A DNA stretch of 25,137 nucleotides from a virus. Shown here one piece after another: positions 13,872-21,961 of the stretch. Positions within the stretch are counted from its first letter, which is position 1; every line of letters starts with the position of its first letter. Where the stretch lies: positions 1 through 25,137 of IMG/VR virus record IMGVR_UViG_3300010354_000588. One strand, written 5' to 3'. The position numbers and the translations under genes were made by a program. The notes beneath the pieces are model-generated. The model was not told the DNA's origin, ran no database searches, and saw nothing but the letters and a program-made list of their open reading frames with translations.

Positions 13872-14725
13872 ATGTTTGAGTTAAAAATTCGTAAAATTGG
13901 GGTTCCTTGAGTTATTTCCTCTAAGGTCCATTCACAGTGACAAAGATCTTCTAACCAATACTCACGTCTTGGTCTAATAGGATTATCAATTCTAGAAAAA
14001 TCATGATTACCGACAGAAAATGCCAGACTAGCAGAATTTACAAAAGCAGGAACACCATTGATAATACTTAAAATTCCGGTATTAGAACAGGGATTGACCA
14101 CAGCCCACGCATTTTTTAAATCTTCATCGAAATCAAAGTCGTCATAGGTTCCTTGAATCTGTTTAGGTATTCTTACTTTAACATTGGCATAAGAAAAATT
14201 CGCAGCCCAATGCCAGTCTCTAGGGTGGGGTCGAAAAATTATGGGTTTGTTAGTATGTTTTTTAACACTATCTATGGTATCTTTAAGCCATTCTATAGGA
14301 GGAGGCATATCAGACCATTGTTCGCTCTTAGTATGCTGACCGCAGATAACAATGTTGTCACCACTCATGGTCCAGGGTTTTAACTTTATTCCTAATTTTT
14401 CAGGTCTATTGGGTTGGTAAGGATAATTTTTACCAAAATTTCCGTAATTATTGATGTGGTGTAATCCTATTCTCCATGTAGTACCTCTTTTCAAACAACC
14501 TACTTCTAAAACTAATATTCTTTTTCTCAGTTTGCGAGCATCATCCCATATTTTTTTATTTTGTTCCATACGTCCGTGCCATAGCACACTCCATATTACC
14601 AAAACATCGGCAGTAATATCGTGCTCGACCACTTCATGACCGAGTTTTTTAGCACCTTGTTCAAACGCGGTAAACACCGGTTTAGAATTTTGAGCACCAA
14701 AGCGAGGAAAAATTGAGAATTTCAT
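13868..14725 (-). CDS. KpsC/KpsS-like capsule polysaccharide glycosyltransferase-type protein (R-P-H-P subfamily)
   Basis: A 285-aa protein. ADVLVIWSVLW lies near residue 45; LGIKLKPWTMSGDNIVICGQ around 120 has the L-K-P-W motif shared with the protein at 16204-17130; IIFRPHPRDWHW is the classic R-P-H-P of KpsC/KpsS-type proteins (GT-B-like, CMP-Kdo users in bacteria); AVVNPCSNTGILSIINGVPAFV gives the nucleotide-sugar-binding strand-loop; and the end has WLEDLCHCEWTLEEI, the family closing motif. Bacterial KpsC/S are larger and often two-domain, so this is a single-domain version. Its TGA lies in the -35 box for the next gene. Start ATG at 14725 lacks a clear ribosome site. The donor may be Kdo or another sugar. 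Confidence 0.65.
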   Translation of the reverse strand: MKFSIFPRFGAQNSKPVFTAFEQGAKKLGHEVVEHDITADVLVIWSVLWHGRMEQNKKIWDDARKLRKRILVLEVGCLKRGTTWRIGLHHINNYGNFGKNYPYQPNRPEKLGIKLKPWTMSGDNIVICGQHTKSEQWSDMPPPIEWLKDTIDSVKKHTNKPIIFRPHPRDWHWAANFSYANVKVRIPKQIQGTYDDFDFDEDLKNAWAVVNPCSNTGILSIINGVPAFVNSASLAFSVGNHDFSRIDNPIRPRREYWLEDLCHCEWTLEEITQGTPILRIFNSNI

Positions 14726-14763
14726 ACGAGTGATAAGTAATATATGTATTTAATGAGGATAGT

Positions 14764-15573
14764 ATGCCAAAATATGCGGTAGTTACAACTTTTCATGCCA
14801 AAGGGTATGAGCAATATGCCCAAAAGTTCATAAAAACCTTTATTCAAACGTGGCCGCAGACTGTAAGTTTATATGCTTACACCGAAGAATGTAAAATTTC
14901 CGAATCTGCCTCGAATCTTATTGTAAGAGATTTACATTCATCTAGTCAACCTTTAGTAAATTTTAAAAACACATGGAAAAATGTACCTAAAGCTAACGGA
15001 GATGTCAGTCAAGACCCTATAAGAAGTAAAAGACGCGATGCCGGGAAAGGATTTAAATGGGATGCCATAAGATTTGCTCACAAAGTGTATTCAATTTTTC
15101 ATTGTGCTGAAAATTGTGACGCAAAAATATTAATTTGGATGGATGCTGACATGATATGTCATAATTCACTTACTGAAAATACCTTAGATTCCTTAATTCC
15201 TGAAAATGTAGACTTATGTTACTTAGGGAGGGGAGGTAAGTTTAGTGAATGCGGTCTTTATTCAATGAATTTATCCAGTATACGTATCAAACAGTTCTTA
15301 AAACAATTTCAAGAGTATTATGATGACGCAGAAAATGGTATTTTTCAGTTAGAGGAGTGGCATGATAGTTTTGTTTTCGATGCTGTAAGAAAATTACATT
15401 CTTTAATAGAAGTAAACTGGTCTGACGGATTAATTACAGGCGAAGGTCATCCGCTAATTAACAGTGCATGGGGTGCGTATCTTGATCATCTTAAGGGAAA
15501 ACGCAAAGAATACGGTAAAAGTCTAAAAACAGACTTAGTTGTAAACAGAAATGAAGGATATTGGCAATTATGA
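14764..15573 (+). CDS. GT-A-type glycosyltransferase (paralogue of 9936-10703)
   Basis: A 269-aa protein with the DxD motif in ILIWMDADM (Asp127, Asp129), preceded by WDAIRFAHKVYSIFH and followed by YLGRGGKFSECGLYSMNL, LEEWHDSFVFDAVRK and YLDHLKGKRKEYG; each aligns with the minus-strand paralogue about 4 kb away. It has a basic insertion before the shared core (SKRRDAGKG, near 88-96) that the paralogue lacks. GAGGAT lies just before the ATG at 14764. It diverges from the KpsC/S-like gene at 14725 and overlaps the downstream FkbM gene with ATGA, so the pair forms a small plus-strand module that would both add and methylate a sugar (inference). Confidence 0.75.
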   Translation: MPKYAVVTTFHAKGYEQYAQKFIKTFIQTWPQTVSLYAYTEECKISESASNLIVRDLHSSSQPLVNFKNTWKNVPKANGDVSQDPIRSKRRDAGKGFKWDAIRFAHKVYSIFHCAENCDAKILIWMDADMICHNSLTENTLDSLIPENVDLCYLGRGGKFSECGLYSMNLSSIRIKQFLKQFQEYYDDAENGIFQLEEWHDSFVFDAVRKLHSLIEVNWSDGLITGEGHPLINSAWGAYLDHLKGKRKEYGKSLKTDLVVNRNEGYWQL

Positions 15574-16226
15574 AAGAATCACACGGCTTTTGGTTTCCAG
15601 ATTATGATAATCATTTTCCAAGAATGCTCAAAAAAAGTTTAGAAAAGGATGGAGTATTAAGATATCAATGGAGAGCCAGGGAATCCGCAATAGCAAACTG
15701 TAAAGAACATAGGATTTGTATCGACATAGGAGCGAATGTAGGTCTCTGGAGTTGCGAACTAGTGGAAAATTTTCAACAGGTTATAGCTTTTGAACCAGTT
15801 AATGAGTTTATTCAGTGTTTTAAGAAAAATGTTAAAAAAACCAATTATACAATACATGAATGCGCTCTAGGAAGGCAAGAATCATATATTAATATGAATA
15901 TAGTCGAAGGAAATACAGGACACAGTCATATAGATCAGAATTCTTTAGGAAAAGGATCTATTCCTTTAAAGACATTGGATAGTTTTGACTTTCAAGACGT
16001 TGATTTAATAAAAATTGACGTAGAGGGGTTTGAAGAAGAAATATTAGCAGGTGCTATGAAAACAATTATTAAAAATAAACCTGTTATTGTTGTAGAACAA
16101 CAAACTCATGAATATAAAGATGCTAGAACAGATTTGCCATCAGTAAAGATTCTACAATCTTTAGGATATAAGGTAGTTGATCAGTTTAAGAAGGATTGGG
16201 TTCTTAAGTTCCAAGGTACGGAATAA
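15570..16226 (+). CDS. FkbM-family methyltransferase
   Basis: About 218 aa, FkbM-type SAM methyltransferase: ICIDIGANVGLW is the canonical SAM-binding motif I, VIAFEPVNEF the acidic beta2 end, TLDSFDFQDVDLIKIDVEGFEEEI the FkbM D-x-E-G-x-E region, and VIVVEQQ near the C-terminus. I start it at the ATG at 15570, within the ATGA overlap with the glycosyltransferase stop, rather than the TTG at 15561: AAGGA lies 11 bases before the ATG but only two before the TTG. Its last 23 bases overlap the end of the convergent gene at 16204. It probably O-methylates the sugar added by its partner. Unlike the copy at 8919-9572, it keeps the motif I Asp. Confidence 0.85.
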   Translation: MKESHGFWFPDYDNHFPRMLKKSLEKDGVLRYQWRARESAIANCKEHRICIDIGANVGLWSCELVENFQQVIAFEPVNEFIQCFKKNVKKTNYTIHECALGRQESYINMNIVEGNTGHSHIDQNSLGKGSIPLKTLDSFDFQDVDLIKIDVEGFEEEILAGAMKTIIKNKPVIVVEQQTHEYKDARTDLPSVKILQSLGYKVVDQFKKDWVLKFQGTE

Positions 16227-17130
16227 ATTTTCTATATATATCTCCTGCTGCTCCTTCGTCATCGGTCCAGTGAGCAGCAGACAGATCATAAATCCACTGA
16301 TTTCTGTCAAAAAAGTCTGGTGTTTCTATTAAGGCAACATTTTTATTTGCCACAGTCCAAGCAACACAACTTTTATCGTCTATAAAAATAGGAATTCCTT
16401 CACATACAGCAGCAACAGCACTTGAACTATTAAAAAAAACAGCAGCATGGGCTTTATGTAAACTTTGTAATAATGGAATTTGTGTGCTATCTACAACTGA
16501 AATATTATTTGTGTCACTTACGAATTTACTGAAATCTTGAGGCTTTCCAGGATGCGGTCTTATAACAATATGCCTTGTAGTATGCTGTCTTAGTTCTATT
16601 AATTTGTTAGCTAACCACTGCATTGGGTCTAAATTTTTCATACTGAACCCGCCATCTCTTTGCATACAAACTAAAATATGATTTCCTTTAGATCTCCAAG
16701 GTTTAAGTTGAATATTTAAAGCAGAACTTATCTTAGACCATTTTTCAGAGTTTGAATCATGATTAGCATATTCTGCTTGGTCGTAAAAAGGACCGCCTAT
16801 ACTGTATCTTAAAAAACGATTTTCACTATCTATATATTTCCAACAGTTCGCATCAATACACATAGTGTGATTGCCTAATTTTTTTTGATTTTCGACAATT
16901 TGCTGTCTTAACAAAACATTAGGAGTAGTTTTATCCTGAGTTACCCAGCCTAGAATCACAGCTAATCTGCTAGGAGTATACCTATATTGTGTTTCTACGT
17001 GTACAGTATGTCCAAACTTTCTAACACCTTCCGCAAAACTATTTAAACAACTTAATTTTTTTGGATGTTTAGTAATATTAAGTACACTACTCAAATAAAC
17101 AACAACATCATAAACATTATTATGTTTCAC
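16204..17130 (-). CDS. KpsC/KpsS-like capsule polysaccharide glycosyltransferase-type protein (R-P-H-P subfamily)
   Basis: A 308-aa protein related to the one at 13868-14725: IQLKPWRSKGNHILVCMQ, HIVIRPHPGKPQD, AVFFNSSSAVAAVCEGIPIFI and a closing WIYDLSAAHWTDDEG align block by block. The serine-rich FFNSSSA loop is typical of KpsC/S-type GT-B-like proteins. The start is GTG at 17130: GGAG lies eight bases upstream and no in-frame ATG exists in the N-terminal stretch. It overlaps the stop of the 541-aa glycosyltransferase by 11 bases, so it is translated with it. Its stop overlaps the plus-strand FkbM gene tail to tail. The probable role is adding an acidic or Kdo-like sugar. Confidence 0.65.
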   Translation of the reverse strand: MKHNNVYDVVVYLSSVLNITKHPKKLSCLNSFAEGVRKFGHTVHVETQYRYTPSRLAVILGWVTQDKTTPNVLLRQQIVENQKKLGNHTMCIDANCWKYIDSENRFLRYSIGGPFYDQAEYANHDSNSEKWSKISSALNIQLKPWRSKGNHILVCMQRDGGFSMKNLDPMQWLANKLIELRQHTTRHIVIRPHPGKPQDFSKFVSDTNNISVVDSTQIPLLQSLHKAHAAVFFNSSSAVAAVCEGIPIFIDDKSCVAWTVANKNVALIETPDFFDRNQWIYDLSAAHWTDDEGAAGDIYRKFIPYLGT

Positions 17131-18745
17131 TAACTATTCTCCATGCTTCCCCAGTTCTCATTTCGGCTTCTGTGAACTGTGAATAGGCAAGATGACACGC
17201 CCATCTATGAACTTCGTCTAAAGTAGGAATGTACGGTTTTTCTATCAGACTTAAATCAGATAAACAAAGACTTTGAGCAGCATTAGGTCCCAATGTGAAG
17301 GCCGGTTTTCCTAATAATAATGATTCCGTAGCCGCTATACTGTTAAATGTCACTACACAATGAACATCTTGTGTAAGAGCCATTGCCATTGTATCTGTGG
17401 TAACTCTTTCTGTTCTTCCTTTTTTCAATCTTATTACAATCTCTCTATCAGTATATTTTTTAATAGTTTCCAAGGTTTCGGCTACCCATTTATCTAAATC
17501 GAGCTCATAAAAAACCATAACTTTGGCACTAGGAGGACATAATAATATTTTAGAGCCTCCTCTGAATTTAGTAAGACTTACTCCTGTTGCTTGGAATCTA
17601 TCTGCTGGTCTATCCACAATAGGACCGATGTTCTGCATGGCGTTTTTTGTTACTCTGTGATAGAGTTTCTTACGACCGTTACCAAAATATCCAGTATCTA
17701 TATAATAAAAATCTCGACCTTGTTCTCTACAAGCTCGCATTTGTTTTCTTTTTGTAATGCCTCTTAATAAGACTGGTTTAGTATCTTTTTCTACTAAATC
17801 CCATGTACTAATTTGTCCACCGGCACCAAGAATAAAATTTTGTAAAATTGGATCATACATATGGCCTTTCTCCGAATATCTAAATTCTGAATCTGTTGAA
17901 GTTAAATTGTTTGTTTCTATATTTTTAATTTTGTCTATCACGATTTCTTGTGTAGTATCATAATAAGTGCCCGACGGATCGACTCTGTATTTTAAAATAG
18001 TATCAAAAACTTCTTTTATTTCTTTAGGAACTAATTCATAAGGACTTGGTGGCGGTGGAGGAGATTTAATAGTTTCTAAATATTTGTGTTTTTCTTCTAC
18101 CCATACTGCTCCGTATTCACAATTTACATGATTAGGAAACCAAGGACCGCCCTCTGTATAGTGAAGTGCTTTAGGTTTGCCATGGTTGGGTTCTTTATAC
18201 CATCCTACTAGCCAGTTCCATTCTTGACTAAGACATCCTATTTCTTCATCTTTTAGCCATTGAAATCTATGAAGATATGCTCCTGTAGCACTGTTTACTA
18301 GTTCTTTAGTAAGAACTTTATTACTAGGATGTTCGCAATTAAATAAAATCAAACTACTCCAATTTTTTCTTGGATATCTGTGTTGTGTTTTACCGTCCAT
18401 TTTAACAGTGTTTGTAGGATTATATTCATGTTGGACTACCATTACAGCGTAATTTTGATTATGAGTCATATAGAATAGTTTTTGAACATCTTCTAAGAAA
18501 ACAAAATCACAATCTACAAATGCTGCCCATCCTGTATAATTGTTTAAATGTGGAACTAAAAATCTAGTGAATGTAAATTCCGTTGAACTTAATGGGTCTT
18601 CTTCTCTGGTATAAATTTCTGCTTTTCGTAATTCATTTTGTTTTAAAGGAATTACTTCAACATTTTCATTTCTAGATACAAGTGAATGTCTACATACTTG
18701 ATATGCTATATCTTCTCTACTGTCCCAACCGACATATACTTTCAT
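17120..18745 (-). CDS. Two-domain glycosyltransferase: GT8-like GT-A domain fused to KpsC/S-like domain
   Basis: A 541-aa fusion. Residues 1-225 form a GT-A domain beginning MKVYVGWDSRED, with FVDCDFVF (DxD at Asp78-Asp80), LILFNC, and the late HYTEGGPWF (His195), the pattern of GT8-type and related retaining glycosyltransferases. A proline run near 229-234 leads to a second part: IDTGYFGNGRKK (349-360), ILLCPPSAK, EIVIRLKKG (435-443), TFNSIAATESLLLGKPAF and WACHLAYSQFTEAE. That half is a KpsC/S-like domain closest to the plus-strand gene at 7468-8262; like it, it has R-x-K-K in place of R-P-H-P. The gene is joined by ATGA to the nucleotidyltransferase-cupin gene, placing sugar activation and transfer together. 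Confidence 0.75.
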   Translation of the reverse strand: MKVYVGWDSREDIAYQVCRHSLVSRNENVEVIPLKQNELRKAEIYTREEDPLSSTEFTFTRFLVPHLNNYTGWAAFVDCDFVFLEDVQKLFYMTHNQNYAVMVVQHEYNPTNTVKMDGKTQHRYPRKNWSSLILFNCEHPSNKVLTKELVNSATGAYLHRFQWLKDEEIGCLSQEWNWLVGWYKEPNHGKPKALHYTEGGPWFPNHVNCEYGAVWVEEKHKYLETIKSPPPPPSPYELVPKEIKEVFDTILKYRVDPSGTYYDTTQEIVIDKIKNIETNNLTSTDSEFRYSEKGHMYDPILQNFILGAGGQISTWDLVEKDTKPVLLRGITKRKQMRACREQGRDFYYIDTGYFGNGRKKLYHRVTKNAMQNIGPIVDRPADRFQATGVSLTKFRGGSKILLCPPSAKVMVFYELDLDKWVAETLETIKKYTDREIVIRLKKGRTERVTTDTMAMALTQDVHCVVTFNSIAATESLLLGKPAFTLGPNAAQSLCLSDLSLIEKPYIPTLDEVHRWACHLAYSQFTEAEMRTGEAWRIVSET

Positions 18746-19506
18746 TTTCTTTCTATATCCTCTTCTTTACAGTCACTACCGTACTGAATTTCTACTATCT
18801 TTAAAGGTGTATCAGAAGGATTACATAATTGATGCCATTCAGTTTTTTTAATATGTAAACTTTGATGTTTATGAAATATACCTAAAAATTCGTGATCTGA
18901 ACTTCTATTGATAGTATAAACTTCAGCAGTTCCTTCTACTATAAACCAATGCTCTGCTCGATGTTCATGTTTCTGCATGCTTAGACATTGGCCTGGATTT
19001 ACTGTTAGTTCTTTAACTTTGACTTCTTTACCATTTTCATGAAGTATACGGTAATATCCCCAGGGGCGTTCTGTTTTAGGACTTTTCCATTCCTCTAATA
19101 TCCAAGAACTTGAATTTTTTTTATCTTCGCCCCCGACACCAAAAACAAATTCTAGATTTGTATCCGTAAAATCCATTTCTGGGATATTTGTTTTTGTTCT
19201 GTCACCACCGTTGGCAAAAATAATTTGATCTGTAGGGTAACTTTGTCGTACCATCCAGATAGCATGTTTGGCTGTATCATCTGTATCATTGAAATCGATC
19301 ACAAAATCGACTCCTTTGATATTTCGAATGATATTAGTACGTTCTATGAGAGGCATAAAACTTCTAGATTTTTTTCTCACGAGCCAGTCATCGGAGTTGA
19401 CTCCTACAATAAGGAGATCTCCTAATTTCTTTGCCGCTTGAATATAAGAAATATGTCCGGAATGGACAGGGTCAAAACCACCAGTTATCAACACTATTTT
19501 TTTCAT
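18742..19506 (-). CDS. Nucleotidyltransferase fused to PMI-type cupin
   Basis: A 254-aa fusion. Residues 1-130 match the cytidylyltransferase/HldE C-terminal family: GGFDPVHSGH (H15-x2-H18), VGVNSDDWL, then a GGDRTK motif near 100-105. Residues 145-250 are a cupin like that at the end of type II mannose-6-phosphate isomerase/ManC proteins: RPWGYY, VKVKELTVNPGQ, KHEHRAEHW (His180, His182, Glu185, His186), IVEGTAEV and EWHQLCNP. The expected reaction is NTP plus a sugar phosphate or glycerol phosphate to a nucleotide-activated product, with the cupin either isomerising or binding the sugar. HldE and ManC do not have this domain pairing. It is coupled by four bases to the two-domain glycosyltransferase. 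It has no clear ribosome site. Confidence 0.85.
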   Translation of the reverse strand: MKKIVLITGGFDPVHSGHISYIQAAKKLGDLLIVGVNSDDWLVRKKSRSFMPLIERTNIIRNIKGVDFVIDFNDTDDTAKHAIWMVRQSYPTDQIIFANGGDRTKTNIPEMDFTDTNLEFVFGVGGEDKKNSSSWILEEWKSPKTERPWGYYRILHENGKEVKVKELTVNPGQCLSMQKHEHRAEHWFIVEGTAEVYTINRSSDHEFLGIFHKHQSLHIKKTEWHQLCNPSDTPLKIVEIQYGSDCKEEDIERK

Positions 19507-19537
19507 GCTGATATTTATCTGATAGTTTTATACCTGG

Positions 19538-20176
19538 CTAAAGTTTGGTAAAAAGATAAGAAATAGAATTCCACCCAGAGATTCTTTCACCAAAAGCATT
19601 TTCTATCTCTTTAATAGCTGTAGGAAATCGTGCGTGTTTAATATTAGTTTTAATAAAAAATCTTCCATTATTATTAAGATAGTTAAAGATATTATCTTTT
19701 AAAAATCTCCAATCCTGGGCTGTCCATGTATTTTCTAGTTTTTCATTATAATCAAATACTGATCTACAAATGGTTATTAAATCAAATTTGTCATCAAGAT
19801 AGAATGATTGTTGTTTTTCTATGGTTAGTTCTCTAATATCCAACTCATAAAAAGAATAAATGTTAGATAAAAAATTAATAGAATCTTTTGTTTCTGTTCC
19901 TACGACAGAATGTCCAAGATTTTTACTTAATACTAATAGATGTCCTACTCCTGTGCCTATATCAAGTATCTTTAAATTTTTGGTATCTCGTAATTTTAAA
20001 AAATTTATTATAGATAATTTTTCAGGCAAATATACTAACTCATCAAAATATTTGTAATAATTATTAGTATTGTCGTACGGAACATTAAGATTAGTTAAAT
20101 CTACACATTTTCTAGCCCAATCTAATTGATCCGAAGTGAAATTGTTAGTAAGCGATCTGTCTTTATAAGGTGGCAT
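19538..20176 (-). CDS. SAM-dependent class I methyltransferase
   Basis: About 212 aa. The SAM-binding motif ILDIGTGVGHLL lies about one third of the way in; VVGTET is the acidic beta2 position; DKFDLITICRSVF is motif IV; NNNGRFFIKT is a late strand typical of class I enzymes. I take the ATG at 20176, as the TTG at 20191 has no usable ribosome site while GGAA sits some six to ten bases ahead of the ATG. It overlaps the uvsY-like gene by 14 bases. Sequence detail does not tell whether it modifies a sugar or something else; its downstream neighbours are glycan genes, so small-molecule or glycan methylation is the better guess. Confidence 0.75.
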   Translation of the reverse strand: MPPYKDRSLTNNFTSDQLDWARKCVDLTNLNVPYDNTNNYYKYFDELVYLPEKLSIINFLKLRDTKNLKILDIGTGVGHLLVLSKNLGHSVVGTETKDSINFLSNIYSFYELDIRELTIEKQQSFYLDDKFDLITICRSVFDYNEKLENTWTAQDWRFLKDNIFNYLNNNGRFFIKTNIKHARFPTAIKEIENAFGERISGWNSISYLFTKL

Positions 20177-20615
20177 CTTCCATTCCAGCAACTCTAAGTT
20201 TAATTATATTACTTAATTGCCACTGTTTAATATCCAGTGATTTAGTTATTCCTAACCATTTATTACGTAATAAGGCAAATTCATTAATAATTTTTTCGAA
20301 ATCGACTACATCTGATTCGCCTTCTACATATTTTTCGCAGTCTCTACTACTAAGGGCACGTTGATAATTTTCAAGATATTTACGAAAATGTTGACTTTTT
20401 AAACGTCGAAGCTCTATGTTTAGATATTCTAATATAGCTTCAATTTCTTGAAGTTGACTATATCTTAATTCTACAATACCAGGCATGTTAGCAGCTGCCT
20501 TTTCTATATTTCCCGTTATGCGGCTATCATTTTTTGCTGCCTGTAATTCGGCTTCAAAGTATGTCACAGCATCAGGAATATAAGATATATCTTTACTTAC
20601 TTTAGAATACCACAT
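20163..20615 (-). CDS. uvsY: Probable UvsY-like recombination mediator
   Basis: A 150-aa helical, charged protein. The central LRYSQLQEIEAILEYLNIELRRLK (residues about 50-75) is a long amphipathic helix, followed by SRDCEKYVEGESDVVDFEKI and a C-terminal helical segment (KWLGITKSLDIKQWQLSNIIKLR) that resembles the end of T4 UvsY (137 aa). UvsY loads UvsX onto gp32-covered ssDNA and forms hexamers. Position supports it: it follows uvsX by one gene in the same transcript, close to gp32. Sequence likeness to T4 UvsY is weak by eye, so the name rests partly on context. Start ATG at 20615; gap of two bases to the acidic gene. Confidence 0.6.
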   Translation of the reverse strand: MWYSKVSKDISYIPDAVTYFEAELQAAKNDSRITGNIEKAAANMPGIVELRYSQLQEIEAILEYLNIELRRLKSQHFRKYLENYQRALSSRDCEKYVEGESDVVDFEKIINEFALLRNKWLGITKSLDIKQWQLSNIIKLRVAGMEDATL

Positions 20616-20617
20616 TA

Positions 20618-20863
20618 TTAATCTTCGTCATCGTAATCCCAATTGTCTTCGTCATACTGATCTTCATCTGGTTCTTCGTCCATATAGTATGAAATAGCTT
20701 CATCTAAAGATTCATCGTACCCACTTGCAGATTGTATTATTTTATCACTCACTCCATGATCAGCTAATAAGTCGATGTAACGCTCTGCTGCTAGATCAAT
20801 TGTCTTTTTATCTAAATATTCCTTAAATAGCATCCAGATATCGGCAATTTGATTTTCATTCAT
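20618..20863 (-). CDS. Small acidic protein between uvsX and uvsY, unknown
   Basis: An 81-aa protein. The first 55 residues are helical, and the last 20 are almost all Asp/Glu with Tyr and Trp interspersed (DEDNWDYDDED at the end). Such tails imitate nucleic acid and recall the acidic C-terminus of gp32, so it might bind UvsX, UvsY or gp32 and tune filament assembly (inference). It overlaps the uvsX stop by eight bases and ends two bases before the uvsY-like ATG, so expression is tied to both. No enzymatic motif. Confidence 0.65.
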   Translation of the reverse strand: MNENQIADIWMLFKEYLDKKTIDLAAERYIDLLADHGVSDKIIQSASGYDESLDEAISYYMDEEPDEDQYDEDNWDYDDED

Positions 20864-21905
20864 TTTCTAAAAGCTCCTCAGTTTCGATAGGTTTGTAATT
20901 GTTAAAGTCATTCATAACTTTATCTAAACAGCCTTCTTCATTACGTTCCCATTCTTTGCGATAATATTTAATAATTTCTCCATCATTTGTAGTGAATGAT
21001 AGTCTATTTCCGTCTTTTTTAAGAAGCCCTTTGCCCTCTGCTAAATCGACTAGACCACTATAAGGATTCATTCCTGTTTCATAAGGAATTTTTACCTGTA
21101 CACTTTCAAAAGGTTTAGCATATCTAGTTTTCATTACTTTACAAGCAGCACGAATTCCTCTAACTTCTGAAATCTTATTGCCGTCATCATCTTCTTTTAA
21201 TTTTAGTTTTTTCATAGCAACTACAATGCTACTAGCATAGATAAAACCTTGTCCTCCTGAAATCTTATCATCCGGATCAAACATATCTTGACTGGCATAG
21301 GTATGATTAGTAGCAATTAATCCAACATTAGCACTGCCAAACATGTTTACACAATTACGGACAAGTGCTGTAAGTGCTTTAGGTTTACGACCCATATCTC
21401 CTTTAAGATCACCTGCTTCAAACTGATTAACATCTGTTGGTGTTAGCAACATTCCAAGACTATCAATTACAAACAAAACTTTAGGACGATCTTCCATTGT
21501 TTTGTATTCTTTCATAAACTCATTTATAGTTTTAGCTACGTCATCGATCATAGCCATATTAAGTTTAAGAAGTTTGTCTTCTGCTGTGTCAACACCCAAT
21601 GCTTTAAGCCAATCTTCATCGAGCGCATTCTCGCTGTCAATTAAAATAACATAAATGCCTTGCTCTTGAGCATGTCTTACAAGATTTCCTGAACAAATAT
21701 AACTTTTACCTGCTCCGCTTTCCCCAGCAAATACAGTAACTTTGCCTAAAGGTACACCTCTATTAAAATCACCACTTATCAAGTAGTTAAGAGCGTAATT
21801 TCCTGTACTAATCCAATCTGTAGGATCATTAAACCCTACACCTAATCCGTCGATACTTTTTGTTAATGTTTTACGAAACTTTGTTAAGTCAAATGCTTTA
21901 GCCAT
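20856..21905 (-). CDS. uvsX: UvsX, RecA-like recombinase
   Basis: A 349-aa RecA/Rad51-family recombinase (T4 UvsX about 390 aa). Walker A GESGAGKS (61-68), Walker B VLFVIDSLGM (143-152) and the loop region DLKGDMGRKPKAL followed by GLIATNHTY are in order. It coats ssDNA and performs strand exchange for recombination-dependent replication and repair. AAAGGA lies upstream of the ATG at 21905, and a sigma70-like promoter with a perfect -35 precedes it. The following acidic protein and uvsY-like gene are in the same transcript. The base composition appears somewhat richer in GC than that of the flanking glycan genes, as expected for a core gene. Confidence 0.95.
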   Translation of the reverse strand: MAKAFDLTKFRKTLTKSIDGLGVGFNDPTDWISTGNYALNYLISGDFNRGVPLGKVTVFAGESGAGKSYICSGNLVRHAQEQGIYVILIDSENALDEDWLKALGVDTAEDKLLKLNMAMIDDVAKTINEFMKEYKTMEDRPKVLFVIDSLGMLLTPTDVNQFEAGDLKGDMGRKPKALTALVRNCVNMFGSANVGLIATNHTYASQDMFDPDDKISGGQGFIYASSIVVAMKKLKLKEDDDGNKISEVRGIRAACKVMKTRYAKPFESVQVKIPYETGMNPYSGLVDLAEGKGLLKKDGNRLSFTTNDGEIIKYYRKEWERNEEGCLDKVMNDFNNYKPIETEELLENE

Positions 21906-21923
21906 AATTTTTTCCTTTGTATA

Positions 21924-21952
21924 ATATTAAAATAATAATTGTTGCCTGTCAA
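21924..21952 (-). promoter_or_regulatory. Sigma70-like promoter for uvsX
   Basis: Minus strand: perfect TTGACA (21952-21947), a 17-base spacer, then TAATAT (21929-21924; 4 of 6). Unlike the two leaderless promoters, it leaves 18 bases before the ATG, with AAAGGA as ribosome site. It fits between the radical-SAM stop and uvsX. Confidence 0.5.
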
Positions 21953-21961
21953 AATATTTGA

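Noticed and set aside
19512-19519. GATAAATA late-type box before the nucleotidyltransferase-cupin gene
   Set aside because: It ends five bases before the ATG, leaving no room for a normal late transcript start; likely chance in AT-rich DNA.
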